Notes under the pieces: generated by a model
Databases searched by the model: none
Seen by the model: only the letters and a program-made list of their open reading frames with translations
Told to the model about the DNA's origin: nothing
Part shown: positions 17,579 through 26,931 of the stretch, one piece after another
Layout of the letters: each line of letters begins with the position of its first letter
Position numbering within the stretch: the stretch's first letter is position 1
Position numbers and translations under genes: made by a program
Assembly: GCF_042610425.1 (NCBI RefSeq)
Contig: NZ_JBGJZM010000001.1
Span: 992,001 to 1,056,000, forward strand
DNA length: 64,000 nt
Direction of reading: 5' to 3'
Source: Ectobacillus sp042610425
Lineage (GTDB): Bacteria; Bacillota; Bacilli; Bacillales; Bacillaceae_G

Positions 17579-20500
17579 ATGGTACAAATTGCGAATTCAC
17601 AAGTACAACAAATGTTGTACTTGTACGAGATGATGAAAAGTAAAGGGGATTTGGAAAATAGTAAACGGACCCATGAGGTTATTCAAAAATATGTGCAGAA
17701 TGAGTTTATGATTGCATTTTGTGGACATTTTTCAGCTGGAAAATCAACAATGCTAAACGAATTGTATGGGAAGGATTTACTTCCTACGAGTCCAATCCCA
17801 ACGAGCGCGAACGTTGTGAAAATTCAGCGCGGGCACAATCGTGTTGTGATCACATTAAAATCAGGTGTTAAACATTCCTATGAAGGCGCATACACCGATG
17901 AACAGTTAAAGCAGCTCTTTAAGAATGGAGAGGAAGTTATTGGTGTACACATCACGAGAGAAGATGCATCTCTTCCGGATGGTGTGATTCTCGTTGATAC
18001 GCCAGGGATTGATTCAACTGATGACGCACATAAGATAGCAACGGAATCAGCGCTTCATGTGGCAGACGTTATTTTCTATATGATGGATTATAACCATGTT
18101 CAATCACAGGTGAATTTACAATTTGTGAAGGAACTTAAGGAACGGAATAAAACAGTATATTTAGTTGTAAATCAAATTGATAAGCACAAGGAAGAAGAAT
18201 TGTCCTTCTCTCTCTATATGGATAGTGTGAAACAATCGTTTTTAAATTGGAATATTCATGTAGATGGTATCTTTTATACTACGCTTCGAAGTCCAAATCA
18301 TCTCTATAATGAAATCATGCAATTAAAACAATTATTAGCATCCATTATGGAAAAACGAACGGATTATTTAGAAGAAAGCGTGCATCAAGAGATAACGTAT
18401 TTACTTCAGGAGCACGAAAAGAGCATTCGTAAAAGTCTTGAAAACAATGAGTATGATGTATCATTGCAATCTGTTGAGAATACAGAACGGGCGTTACAAG
18501 AAAATTATGCTAGAAAAAACGAGTTACTGCAAAAAGAAGAGAAAGTAAAAGTGCAATTTGCAAACGAATTGGAGCATATTTTGCAAAATGCGTATCTACT
18601 TCCTTTCGATGTACGTGCGTTAGCAGAAAAATATTTAGAAACAGAGTTGACGAATTTTAAAGTAGGTATCCTTTTTTCAAAGGCAAAAACAGAAAAGGAA
18701 AAGGAACAAAGACGCACTGCATTTTTTGAAAAGATTAGTCAAACAACTGAAACACAGCTAGATGTACATGTAAAACAATATATATTGTCCTTTTTACAAG
18801 CTTATGATATTTACAATGAGGAACTTGGAAAGGACGTATATAGCCTTTCTACTACATTTACAGCCTCTTTATTGACAGAAGCAATTAAACGAAGTGCAGG
18901 TTTATCTGGAAACTACGTCCTGACGTATACGAACGATGTTGCCGCCGCAATTAAGTCCATCATTCGCACTAAAGCGAATTCTTTTCTCGAACAAGTCCTT
19001 CCTATTTTACATGAAAAGTGGGAAATAGAACTGGCTGAAGTGAATGATCATATACGTGAAATGGAGAAGGAATATAGTGATAGAACAGAAGGTAGAGAAA
19101 GCCTGCATATTGTTACGACTTATTTACAAGATTTGTTTGATGTCTGGGAAGGTCGTAAGCAAATTGAACCGCTCTCACTTGCTTTGCTAGAAGAGGAAGA
19201 AGTTATAGTAACGGAGCACCCGTTATTCGTAAAAGAAAATGACATCGTTGAAAACCAAGAGCCAGAAATCATAGAAGAAGTCATCGAAAAAAAAGGAACG
19301 GCACAAGAACGCGTAAGAGTTATTACGAATTATATTCGCGAAGCAGAATCTATTATCCAACCATTCTCTGCACTGCGTCATTTATATGAGGAAATAGAAG
19401 AAAAACGTCGCCGCGTTGATACAAAGCAATTTACGGTTGCACTATTTGGAGCATTTAGTGCAGGAAAATCATCCTTTGCTAATGCCTTGCTTGGAGCTAA
19501 GGTCTTACCGGTTTCACCAAACCCTACGACTGCAGCTATTAATAAAATTGTTCCTGTATCACAGGAGCATCCGCATGGAAGCGTTACGATTATGGTGAAA
19601 TCTGCAACAATTTTATTCGAGGATTTACAGCGGATTTATAAATTATTTGAAAAGCAAGTCGCAACGCTAGATGATGCAGTCAGAGGTATTGATGATCTCC
19701 TTAAGCATTCCTCACCGAGTGCACGTCAGAAAACAACACTAAGCTTTTTGCGAGCTGTACAGACAGGTTACAGTACATTTGCTGATAAACTTGGACAAAA
19801 AATTACAACGGATATGAGTGAATTTTCATCCTATGTTGCAAATGAGGAAAAATCATGCTTTGTGGAATTTATGGAACTTCACTATGACTGCGAGCTAACT
19901 CGTAGAGGAGTTACGATTGTGGATACGCCCGGAGCAGATTCTGTGAACGCACGTCATACGGATGTTTCCTTTCAATATATTAAAAATGCAGATGCCATAT
20001 TATTTGTTACTTACTACAATCATGTATTCAGTCGCGCTGATCGTGAGTTTTTAATACAGCTTGGACGTGTAAAGGATTCATTTGCAATGGATAAAATGTT
20101 TTTCATGATTAATGCAGCTGATTTAGCAGCAACGACAGAAGAACTTCAAACAGTTAAGGATTATATTCGTGGACAGCTTTTACAATATGGAATTCGTAAT
20201 CCACGTTTATATCCTATATCAAGCTTATTTGCACTAGAGGAAAAACTTGGAACAGTTAAAGAAAAGGGAGCATATGGAGTTCTTGAAACATCAGGCATAG
20301 CAGCATTTGAAGAAGCATTCACTACATTTATTATGCGCGATTTAATGCTAGTTTCTCTTTCTTCCTTACAATCAGATGTGAAATCTGCACACAATTTAGT
20401 AGCTAGTATCCTCGCAAACGCGAAAGCTGGTAATGAAGAAAAAGAGGTAAAACGTAAACAATATAAACAAGAGCACGCATCGATTATTAAAATGATTTCA

Positions 20501-21229
20501 AACTATAGCGTGCTAACGGAAGAACAAGCGCTCGTTCAGGAAATACGTGAGCTTCTCTTTTATGTTAAAAAACGAGTTATGCTCCGTTACAATGATGTAT
20601 TTATTGAATTCTTTAACCCAGCGACCTTGCGCTCAGATAAAGGTGACATAAAACAAATTCTTTATAATTGTGTGGCAGAGCTTGTTGATTTTCTTAAAAA
20701 TGACCTTATGCAAGAAATGAGAGCAACCTCCCTTCGCATAGAAAATTGGATGCAAAAAAAGCTACAATTTTCATCTGAAGGATTGCAAAAAGAATGTTTA
20801 CAAATTTCAGATGGTGTTCCTTTCACTAAGGGAGAGGATTTCACCATTGCATCCGTCACACATACTGAACCATTTCAAAAGCTAGAGTTAAATCAATTTA
20901 AAAAAGCTATGTCGTATTTTAAAAATGCAAAGAGCTTTTTCGAGAAAAATGAGAAAGTATTGATGCAAGAAGAAATGCAGGAAGTTTTAGACGGGCCGAT
21001 GGATTCTTATGTTCAAGACGAAGAGGAAATGATAACCGTCTACTATAAGAAAGAATGGGAAAAAATATGGCAAACGACGAAAAAAGAATTACAAGAGGAT
21101 GTTACAAAATACTATGAGGGAATTGTTGCTGCTCTTTCGGAACATATTGATGTATCGTCCTATGAACTTGCACAAAAAAAGCTACATCTTATTATTACAA
21201 TGATCGAAAAAGATATAAACGTGCTATAA
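17579..21229 (+). CDS. dynA: Bacterial dynamin-like protein with two GTPase domains (DynA/YpbR)
   Basis: Large GTPase that tethers and fuses membranes from the cytosolic face; B. subtilis DynA protects membranes under stress and phage attack. 1216 residues, an internal fusion of two dynamin units. First G domain: GHFSAGKST (49-57) and LVDTPGID (about 138-145). Second: GAFSAGKSS (about 623-631) and IVDTPGAD (about 779-786), with NAAD later. Long coiled-coil stalk segments follow each. ATG follows AAAGGGGAACGGG. Position after bcsA-ypbQ matches B. subtilis. Confidence 0.95.
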   Translation: MVQIANSQVQQMLYLYEMMKSKGDLENSKRTHEVIQKYVQNEFMIAFCGHFSAGKSTMLNELYGKDLLPTSPIPTSANVVKIQRGHNRVVITLKSGVKHSYEGAYTDEQLKQLFKNGEEVIGVHITREDASLPDGVILVDTPGIDSTDDAHKIATESALHVADVIFYMMDYNHVQSQVNLQFVKELKERNKTVYLVVNQIDKHKEEELSFSLYMDSVKQSFLNWNIHVDGIFYTTLRSPNHLYNEIMQLKQLLASIMEKRTDYLEESVHQEITYLLQEHEKSIRKSLENNEYDVSLQSVENTERALQENYARKNELLQKEEKVKVQFANELEHILQNAYLLPFDVRALAEKYLETELTNFKVGILFSKAKTEKEKEQRRTAFFEKISQTTETQLDVHVKQYILSFLQAYDIYNEELGKDVYSLSTTFTASLLTEAIKRSAGLSGNYVLTYTNDVAAAIKSIIRTKANSFLEQVLPILHEKWEIELAEVNDHIREMEKEYSDRTEGRESLHIVTTYLQDLFDVWEGRKQIEPLSLALLEEEEVIVTEHPLFVKENDIVENQEPEIIEEVIEKKGTAQERVRVITNYIREAESIIQPFSALRHLYEEIEEKRRRVDTKQFTVALFGAFSAGKSSFANALLGAKVLPVSPNPTTAAINKIVPVSQEHPHGSVTIMVKSATILFEDLQRIYKLFEKQVATLDDAVRGIDDLLKHSSPSARQKTTLSFLRAVQTGYSTFADKLGQKITTDMSEFSSYVANEEKSCFVEFMELHYDCELTRRGVTIVDTPGADSVNARHTDVSFQYIKNADAILFVTYYNHVFSRADREFLIQLGRVKDSFAMDKMFFMINAADLAATTEELQTVKDYIRGQLLQYGIRNPRLYPISSLFALEEKLGTVKEKGAYGVLETSGIAAFEEAFTTFIMRDLMLVSLSSLQSDVKSAHNLVASILANAKAGNEEKEVKRKQYKQEHASIIKMISNYSVLTEEQALVQEIRELLFYVKKRVMLRYNDVFIEFFNPATLRSDKGDIKQILYNCVAELVDFLKNDLMQEMRATSLRIENWMQKKLQFSSEGLQKECLQISDGVPFTKGEDFTIASVTHTEPFQKLELNQFKKAMSYFKNAKSFFEKNEKVLMQEEMQEVLDGPMDSYVQDEEEMITVYYKKEWEKIWQTTKKELQEDVTKYYEGIVAALSEHIDVSSYELAQKKLHLIITMIEKDINVL

Positions 21230-21307
21230 TAATCTCAATATATAGGTGCTATAGAAATAAAATGTATCCATTTCAAACAAACATATGATCTAGAAGAGGT
21301 GATTATA

Positions 21308-21571
21308 ATGGAAGTACATGAAGCAATTTCAAGTCATTCACAAAAACAACATACACTCGTATCAACCTTTTTCAAATTAGATAAACAAAGAGAAGAAGCA
21401 ATTAGCACAGCAGTCACACAATGTCAAAAAGGAAATAATTTTTCAGTTGAACCTATAAATATAGTAACTAAAAAAATAAATGAACTTGCGAAACAAGGTA
21501 TTGTTCCAAATCGTCAGCTTGTTACAAATGAAATGGTAAAGGAATATGTTGGTCGTCTATCACAAGGATAA
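21308..21571 (+). CDS. ypbS: Small conserved protein YpbS (DUF2533)
   Basis: An 87-residue soluble protein starting MEVHEAISSHSQKQHTLVST. It is placed directly after dynA as in B. subtilis, where ypbS (DUF2533) follows ypbR. No membrane segment or motif that reveals activity. ATG 21308 is preferred to GTG 21299 because GAAGAGGTGA lies at the right distance. It sits 13 bases before the sulfurtransferase gene and is probably co-transcribed with it. Confidence 0.8.
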   Translation: MEVHEAISSHSQKQHTLVSTFFKLDKQREEAISTAVTQCQKGNNFSVEPINIVTKKINELAKQGIVPNRQLVTNEMVKEYVGRLSQG

Positions 21572-21584
21572 GGGGGAGTATGAA

Positions 21585-22421
21585 TTGAGTCATGTACTCG
21601 ATGTACAATGGCTAGCCGAGAATCTTCAAGATGATGGCTTGCGAATAATTGACTGTCGATTTCAAATGAATGATCCATCTTGGGGAAGAAAACAATATCA
21701 GGATGGACATATCCCACATGCAGTATATTTTGATTTAAATGAAGATTTATCAAGTGAAGTACAGGCTCACGGTGGACGTCATCCGTTACCTGATATGGAG
21801 AAATTCTCTCAAAAACTAGCTGAAGCCGGTATAGATGAACATACAACGGTTATAGCGTATGATAGCGAAGACGGTGCAATGGCTTCTCGTCTTTGGTGGT
21901 TACTTACGTTTCTTGGCCATAAGAAAGTTTTTGTTTTAAATGGGGGATGGCCACTTTGGCTGGATCGAGACTATGATATATCTACAGAAGTACCTGTCTT
22001 CTCTAAAAAGACATACATTCCCAACCTACAACGAGACTATGTTGTAGGTATGGAGGATGTGAAAATGCGCATTCTAGAGGGAAAAGATTTTACCCTTATC
22101 GATTCGAGAGAGCCGGAACGGTATAAAGGGAATGTTGAGCCCATCGATGCAAAGGCTGGGCATATTTCAACTGCTGTAAACTACTTTTGGAAAGAAGGAA
22201 TTGCTGCAGATGGAACCTTTCGAAATAAGGAAGAACAATTGCTTCGATTTTCCCATCTTGATAAAGAAAAAGAAACAATTGTTTATTGCGGTTCAGGTGT
22301 AACTGCCTGCCCTAATGTGCTTATGCTACAAGAAGCAGGATTTTTAAATGTAAAATTATATGCAGGAAGCTGGAGTGACTGGATTTCTTACGAAGATAAT
22401 GAGATTGTAATAAATAAGTAG
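21585..22421 (+). CDS. Thiosulfate/3-mercaptopyruvate sulfurtransferase (double rhodanese)
   Basis: Transfers sulfane sulfur to thiol acceptors; cytosolic. Two rhodanese modules: inactive N-terminal one with IIDCRFQMNDPSWGRKQYQD and an active one with catalytic Cys235 in VYCGSGVTAC. The CG(S)GVTA loop favours 3-mercaptopyruvate over thiosulfate by comparison with SseA. 278 residues, normal. TTG 21585 start follows AAGGGGGAG; the longer frame overlaps ypbS. Another sulfur-related gene in this window. Confidence 0.9.
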   Translation: MSHVLDVQWLAENLQDDGLRIIDCRFQMNDPSWGRKQYQDGHIPHAVYFDLNEDLSSEVQAHGGRHPLPDMEKFSQKLAEAGIDEHTTVIAYDSEDGAMASRLWWLLTFLGHKKVFVLNGGWPLWLDRDYDISTEVPVFSKKTYIPNLQRDYVVGMEDVKMRILEGKDFTLIDSREPERYKGNVEPIDAKAGHISTAVNYFWKEGIAADGTFRNKEEQLLRFSHLDKEKETIVYCGSGVTACPNVLMLQEAGFLNVKLYAGSWSDWISYEDNEIVINK

Positions 22422-22469
22422 ATTGTTTATTTTGTCGATATTTGAAATTAAATAGTATAGATTAGATAT

Positions 22470-22498
22470 TTTACAGCCATGAAAAAGTATGATATTAT
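22470..22498 (+). promoter_or_regulatory. Sigma-A promoter of the 6S-type RNA
   Basis: TTTACA (22470-22475), 17-base spacer, TATTAT (22493-22498), placing the transcript start near 22505. Confidence 0.75.
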
Positions 22499-22504
22499 AT
22501 GGAC

Positions 22505-22690
22505 AAATAGTTTAGTCCTGCAGTGTTCGTGACTAATTTATGTTTAAATCAACGTTATTTCTACGGAAGCTCGATATTTAAAAGCTGACGTCAAGCCTTG
22601 ATTAAGGAAGATGAAGACTTTTGTGAGGGCATCCACCTGCTAGGGCGGGTTTTTGGACATATGTGGTGACGGCACAGGCGGGGAATTAAC
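22505..22690 (+). ncRNA. ssrS: 6S-type RNA (RNA polymerase-binding regulator)
   Basis: A non-coding stretch of about 185 bases with its own promoter and terminator. Its ends form the 6S closing stem: TCCT and GTGTT near the 5' end (22516-22528) pair with GGCAC and GGGGA near the 3' end (22672-22684). The 3' part GTGGTGACGGCACAGGCGGG is typical of Firmicute 6S RNAs, and the middle is low in coding potential and could form the open bubble. 6S RNA sequesters sigma-A holoenzyme in stationary phase. Identified by eye from length, termini and pairing. Confidence 0.72.
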
Positions 22691-22692
22691 TT

Positions 22693-22719
22693 AACCTTAC
22701 GTAAAACGTGAGGTTTTTT
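22693..22719 (+). terminator. Intrinsic terminator of the 6S-type RNA
   Basis: AACCTTACGT (22693-22702), loop AAA, ACGTGAGGTT (22706-22715), then TTTT. Confidence 0.85.
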
Positions 22720-22737
22720 ATTTTGGGGGGAAATCAA

Positions 22738-23604
22738 TTGAAGAAAATTTTACTCGTTGATGGCATGGCTTTACTGTTTCGAGCCTTTTATGCAACGAGC
22801 GTTTATGGACAATATATGAAAACGAGCAGTGGTGTTCCCACAAATGGAATCCACGGATTTCTCAAGCATTTGCTTACGGCTGTGCAAAAAATTCAGCCTA
22901 CCCATGTGATTGCCTGTTGGGATATGGGGAGTACGACCTTTCGTACGGAAGTATTTTCACAGTATAAGGCAAATCGTGGCGAAGCACCAGCGGAATTAAA
23001 ACCTCAATTCAGCCTTGTAAAAGAAGCGACAAGTATGTTGCAGATTCCGAATATTGGCTTGGTTGGCTATGAAGCAGATGATTGTATTGGTACCCTGTCG
23101 AAACTTTACGATCAGGACGGTGAAGTATTCGTCCTAACAGGAGATACAGATTTATTACAGCTCTCTGATCACAGTACGACAATTATGCTAATGCGAAAGG
23201 GAGTAGGAAATTACTCTTTCTATACTCCGGATGATATTTTTTCAGAAAAAGGCGTGCAACCATGGCAAATTGTACATGCAAAAGCATTTATGGGAGATAC
23301 AAGTGACAATTATCCAGGCGTACGAGGTATTGGTGAGAAAACTGCGTATAAGCTTATTCAACAATTTCAATCGGTACAAGGAGTTTTAGATAACTTACAT
23401 GTTCTTTCAAACGTACAACGCATAAAAATTGAGAGCGATATGGATAATCTGATGCTTTCTCTTCATCTTGCGAAAATTCAATGTGATCTGCCAATCTCGT
23501 GTGAACTAGAGCAAGCATCGGTTACAATGGATACAAACAAACTATCGCGTATTTGCACTGAATTAGAATGGAATCGTCCGCAATCATTGCTAACATTATT
23601 ATAG
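22738..23604 (+). CDS. ypcP: 5'-3' exonuclease, PolA N-terminal domain-like (YpcP)
   Basis: Flap/5' exonuclease that removes RNA primers and flaps. 288 residues, only the exonuclease unit of DNA polymerase I. Metal-binding acids are in LLVDGMALLFRAFY, EADDCIGT, VLTGDTDLLQL and GDTSDNYPGVRGIGEKTA, the last also being the helix-hairpin-helix. TTG 22738 start is set by GGGGGGAAA just before it; the upstream extension runs into the terminator of the RNA gene. It follows the 6S-type RNA directly. Confidence 0.93.
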   Translation: MKKILLVDGMALLFRAFYATSVYGQYMKTSSGVPTNGIHGFLKHLLTAVQKIQPTHVIACWDMGSTTFRTEVFSQYKANRGEAPAELKPQFSLVKEATSMLQIPNIGLVGYEADDCIGTLSKLYDQDGEVFVLTGDTDLLQLSDHSTTIMLMRKGVGNYSFYTPDDIFSEKGVQPWQIVHAKAFMGDTSDNYPGVRGIGEKTAYKLIQQFQSVQGVLDNLHVLSNVQRIKIESDMDNLMLSLHLAKIQCDLPISCELEQASVTMDTNKLSRICTELEWNRPQSLLTLL

Positions 23605-23606
23605 TA

Positions 23607-23647
23607 AAGAATGCAAATGAGCATAATGCTAGCTCGTTTGCATTCTT
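23607..23647 (+). terminator. Intrinsic terminator after ypcP
   Basis: AAGAATGCAAATGAGC pairs with GCTCGTTTGCATTCTT (one G-U), then TTT. Confidence 0.9.
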
Positions 23648-23814
23648 TTTACAGCCTTTCTAATCAGGAAAGCCTTCCTTTTGATGGAAGTGTATCAAGA
23701 GGGAAGCCCTTTTTAAAGGTGAGTTGTCTTTTATATATGTAAAAATCCTAATTGCTTTTGTTATAGATGTGACGTTATGATGATAAAGGGATATTTGAAA
23801 AGGGATGAGGCTTC

Positions 23815-24072
23815 GTGAGAACGATAGAATACATATACTTTTTGCATGCAAAAGGATTTAGACTGTCAAAAGATGCCCTTGGATTTATTGAATTTGGACA
23901 GAAGTATACGGCATCCTCTGATGAATTAGTAATTGTTGCAATTGAAACTACTCTTAAACACCAACGAAATTTTGATGGAAGTTATTTTATTGCATTACTA
24001 GAACGTCTTCATCAAGAAAACATTTCAGATGTAAAGCAAGCACATGCGTTTTTTCGTAAGCTTGAAGGATAA
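23815..24072 (+). CDS. Small conserved protein (DUF6123-like)
   Basis: 85 residues starting MRTIEYIYFLHAKGFRLSKD with a GTG start after GGGATGAGG. I believe this matches the small Bacillus family DUF6123, but the identification is by recall of the N-terminus only. Predicted helical, soluble, no catalytic motif. Its stop is two bases from the stop of the convergent transporter gene. Confidence 0.7.
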   Translation: MRTIEYIYFLHAKGFRLSKDALGFIEFGQKYTASSDELVIVAIETTLKHQRNFDGSYFIALLERLHQENISDVKQAHAFFRKLEG

Positions 24073-24074
24073 GC

Positions 24075-24968
24075 TTACGCAGCGGCCTGTGGTTTCTTTC
24101 TTTTGGTAGGTAATTCTGCGAAAATCATACCAAACAAAATACATGAACATCCAATCAGTGCAGATGTAGAGAGAATTTCATTTGCGATAATTACTCCTGT
24201 TAGAGCTGCAAACACAGGTTCCATCGAAAGAATAATTGCGACTCGGGTTGGTGAAGTGTATGTTTGGGCTACTGTTTGAATGAGAAATGCAAGGGCTGTT
24301 CCCATAACAGCTGTAATAAGAATGGCAAATACAAAGGATGGATTACTCCATACAGCTACAGAAAAGATACGATGGTAATCTTCAAAAAAGATTGCACAAA
24401 TGGATGATAATATACCTACTGTTAGTATTTGAATGGTGCTTAAAAAAAGTGGAGAATATTCTTTTGAAAAAATACCATTTATGATAATGTGCAATGCAAA
24501 TGAAACCGCACAGAATAACACAAGAATATCACCCTTTTGTAAAGCAAATGAACCATCTGCTGTTAGAAAGAAAAGACCAATGGTTGCAATTCCAACACCG
24601 AAAATTGCAAATAAGCTCGTTTTATGGCGAAAGAAAATATAAGAAAATAAGGGAACCATCACAACGCTTAATCCTGTTAAAAATCCAGCCTTGGATGAAG
24701 TCGTATACAGCAATCCGAAGGTTTGAAACAAATAACCGCCAAATAAAAATACTCCAATTCCAATACCAGGACCAAGTTTCACGTTTTTTTCCTTATTGGG
24801 GGAAAAAGTGTGAGCCAACAGTAGAATCAATCCTGCAAAAAGAAATCGAACGGCGTTAAATGTAAAGGGCTCTATTAAAGAAATCGCCTTCTGAACAACT
24901 ACAAATGTTGTTCCCCATATAAAAGTAATAAACAATAATCCGAAATGAGCAAAAACGACTTTACGCAT
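24075..24968 (-). CDS. EamA/DMT-family transporter
   Basis: Inner membrane transporter with ten predicted helices in two EamA repeats. First repeat begins FAHFGLLFITFIWGTTFVVV, the family start; second includes VMGTALAFLIQTVAQTYTSP and ILSMEPVFAALTGVIIANE, the strongest DMT signature. 297 residues. It overlaps the upstream RNase H-like gene by eight bases, so the two are an operon. Substrate unknown; relatives export amino acids or metabolites. Confidence 0.9.
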   Translation of the reverse strand: MRKVVFAHFGLLFITFIWGTTFVVVQKAISLIEPFTFNAVRFLFAGLILLLAHTFSPNKEKNVKLGPGIGIGVFLFGGYLFQTFGLLYTTSSKAGFLTGLSVVMVPLFSYIFFRHKTSLFAIFGVGIATIGLFFLTADGSFALQKGDILVLFCAVSFALHIIINGIFSKEYSPLFLSTIQILTVGILSSICAIFFEDYHRIFSVAVWSNPSFVFAILITAVMGTALAFLIQTVAQTYTSPTRVAIILSMEPVFAALTGVIIANEILSTSALIGCSCILFGMIFAELPTKRKKPQAAA

Positions 24969-25368
24969 TTGTCTCTTCTCGTCCGTTCATCAATATGGCT
25001 TTTCGAGCTAGCTTGTCAGCCACTTTATTTTGTTGGCTTGGAATCCATTTTAAGAAAAATAAATCGAATTGTTCAATAAGATGAAGAGCTCTTTGTAGAA
25101 GGGGAGAAAACGTCTTATTTTTTACATGTTTATTTTCAATTGCACGTTCGACAAGCTGCGAATCTGTGCGAACCGAAATAACCATATAGTGATGTGCTAA
25201 GCAGTAGTTTAATGCAGCAAGCAACGCTTCATATTCTGCTTCATGATTACTCATGACACCTAACGGTTTAGATAAAAAAACGGGTTTCTCAATTCCTTTA
25301 ATAAAAATACCTGCTCCAGATGGCCCTGGATTTCCTTTTGATGCGCCGTCAATATATACTTCAATCAA
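24961..25368 (-). CDS. RNase H-like protein
   Basis: RNase HI fold: LIEVYIDGASKGNPGPSGAG (first Asp), NHEAEYEALLAAL (Glu), VRTDSQLV (Asp) and NKVADKLARKA (last Asp) supply the four catalytic acids. 135 residues from the TTG start at 25368, chosen because AGAAGGTG is just upstream; an ATG 33 bases earlier has no site. Probably cleaves RNA of RNA-DNA hybrids. Operon with the DMT transporter, and divergent from another RNase H-like gene at 25641. Confidence 0.85.
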   Translation of the reverse strand: MIEVYIDGASKGNPGPSGAGIFIKGIEKPVFLSKPLGVMSNHEAEYEALLAALNYCLAHHYMVISVRTDSQLVERAIENKHVKNKTFSPLLQRALHLIEQFDLFFLKWIPSQQNKVADKLARKAILMNGREETNA

Positions 25369-25640
25369 TGTATATACACCTTCTCTTTTATAAAATCCCA
25401 TTTAATTTAACATAAACATAAATAAGAAATATGTTTTTATATCATTATAACAATGAATATGAAAACATGAACACAAAAATAAATAATCGTGAACAAATTA
25501 GCTATATGTTGGTTGCTTTTTACATGTAACTTTGTATGTAAGAATGAAGGTATTATACAATATAAAAAAGAACAAATAAGAATGCATTCTATTTATGGAT
25601 AAGCAGTGAATAGAGTAAGACGTGAAAAAGGGGTATTTAG

Positions 25641-26297
25641 ATGAGATATCAAATAATTTGGACATATAAACGAAATCAGTTGGAAACAGTATTGCATTCT
25701 GACTATATGACGTTAGAACAGTCATTGTTGGTTGCAGCTGATTTTGAAAAAACAGGACGTGTGAAAGAATTAGTTTTTTGTGATGAATTCGGATCAAACT
25801 GGACGAAAAAAGAAGCGACAAAGCTAGGAAAACAAGTAGAGGAAGAACCACAGGAAATCATTCTTTACTTTGATGGTGGGTATGATGTACAGACAAAGCA
25901 AGCAGGCGTTGGGGCGGTACTGTATTATACAAAAAACAAAAAGACATTTCGTTTGCGGCGTAACTTTAAATTTTATGAGCTAGACAATAATAATGAAGCA
26001 GAGTATGCAGCATTATTATTTGGCTTACAAATTCTTGAGGAATTGAATGTAAACTATCAGATTATTACATTACGCGGCGATTCCCAGGTTGTATTGAATC
26101 AGTTAGCTGGTGAATGGCCATGCTATGAAGAAAGCCTAACGAACTATATAGATCGTATTGAAAAGAAGCAGGAAGTAGGACGGTGGAAATTTGTATATGA
26201 ACCCATTTCACGAAAAAATAATCATGAAGCTGATCATTTAGCAACACAAGCACTTCAAGGGACGATTATTGATAGTCATGCAATTGTGGAGGAATAG
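25641..26297 (+). CDS. RNase H-like protein with N-terminal extension (YpeP-like)
   Basis: 218 residues. Residues about 1-70 form an extra domain (MRYQIIWTYKRNQLETVL...), followed by an RNase HI fold: IILYFDGGYDVQTKQAGVG, NNNEAEYAALLFGL, LRGDSQVVLNQL and NNHEADHLATQAL hold the acids. The two-part layout and place near ypcP recall B. subtilis YpeP; I am not certain of the symbol. Followed three bases later by the small zinc-finger gene, so they are co-transcribed. Confidence 0.85.
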   Translation: MRYQIIWTYKRNQLETVLHSDYMTLEQSLLVAADFEKTGRVKELVFCDEFGSNWTKKEATKLGKQVEEEPQEIILYFDGGYDVQTKQAGVGAVLYYTKNKKTFRLRRNFKFYELDNNNEAEYAALLFGLQILEELNVNYQIITLRGDSQVVLNQLAGEWPCYEESLTNYIDRIEKKQEVGRWKFVYEPISRKNNHEADHLATQALQGTIIDSHAIVEE

Positions 26298-26300
26298 GCA

Positions 26301-26477
26301 ATGAGGAAAAAAGAACTCATCGTTGAAATAAATGAACTGTTGGACACATATTGTACGGGCTGTTTTTTAAACAGTTATTTTCGAAAAGAATATGGTAAAC
26401 ACTATGCCCAAACATTTTGTATTAAGAAATGCACAGTCGGTGAAAAATTAAAAACGTTTGGGAAAGAACTGTCCTAA
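26301..26477 (+). CDS. Small zinc-finger protein
   Basis: 58 residues with the cysteine pattern TYCTGCF and, later, TFCIKKCTVG, a CxxC...CxxxC arrangement plus a His (KHYAQ) that probably binds zinc. It matches the small zf family found beside ypeP in Bacillus (YpeQ-like). ATG follows AGGAATAGGC. Same operon as the RNase H-like gene. Function unknown; nucleic acid binding is a guess from the neighbour. Confidence 0.78.
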   Translation: MRKKELIVEINELLDTYCTGCFLNSYFRKEYGKHYAQTFCIKKCTVGEKLKTFGKELS

Positions 26478-26508
26478 AGAAAATGCAATATTCCTAAGTG
26501 GAGATTAA

Positions 26509-26531
26509 AAAACCGCCATATTGGCGGTTTT
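26509..26531. terminator. Bidirectional terminator
   Basis: AAAACCGCCA, loop TAT, TGGCGGTTTT; flanked by A and T runs on both sides, serving the zinc-finger gene and the convergent DUF2564-like gene. Confidence 0.9.
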
Positions 26532-26778
26532 ATTGATTAGCTTCTAATAATTGTTTTTCAATTCGGGTAAGTCTTTTTTCCTGACTTCGAAGGTAATGTT
26601 CATCTAACTCTGTGGCTGTAGCCTTTACAAGGTCTAACTGTTCTTTTGCTTCACTCACGGAAGTAGCAGCGTGTTGTAAGAGCTCAGGATCCATAGTAAC
26701 AGTAGCAGATCCAACCATTTTTTCGGCAGTCTCAACCTTTAGAAAAATCTGTTCTAAATCTGTAAAAGGTTCACTCAT
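26530..26778 (-). CDS. Small acidic helical protein (DUF2564-like)
   Basis: 82 residues, entirely helical with heptad-like leucine and alanine spacing: KVETAEKMVGSATVTMDPEL, later LDLVKATATELDEHYLRSQE. I associate it with DUF2564, seen in Bacillus near these genes; this is recall, not a search. No membrane segment or Cys. A good AGGAGGAA site precedes the ATG. Its stop codon lies in the shared terminator. Confidence 0.7.
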   Translation of the reverse strand: MSEPFTDLEQIFLKVETAEKMVGSATVTMDPELLQHAATSVSEAKEQLDLVKATATELDEHYLRSQEKRLTRIEKQLLEANQ

Positions 26779-26931
26779 ACAGAATTCCTCCTTCAGTATA
26801 TAGTATCTATAGTGTTGTCTCTAAAGGAGAAAACCATACATTTTTAATGCCTATAGAGTGGAATTGAAAGACATAGTATAGCTTTCTTTATAATAAGTTT
26901 AGTTATGAAAGTGATAAAGGGAGGTATACAT

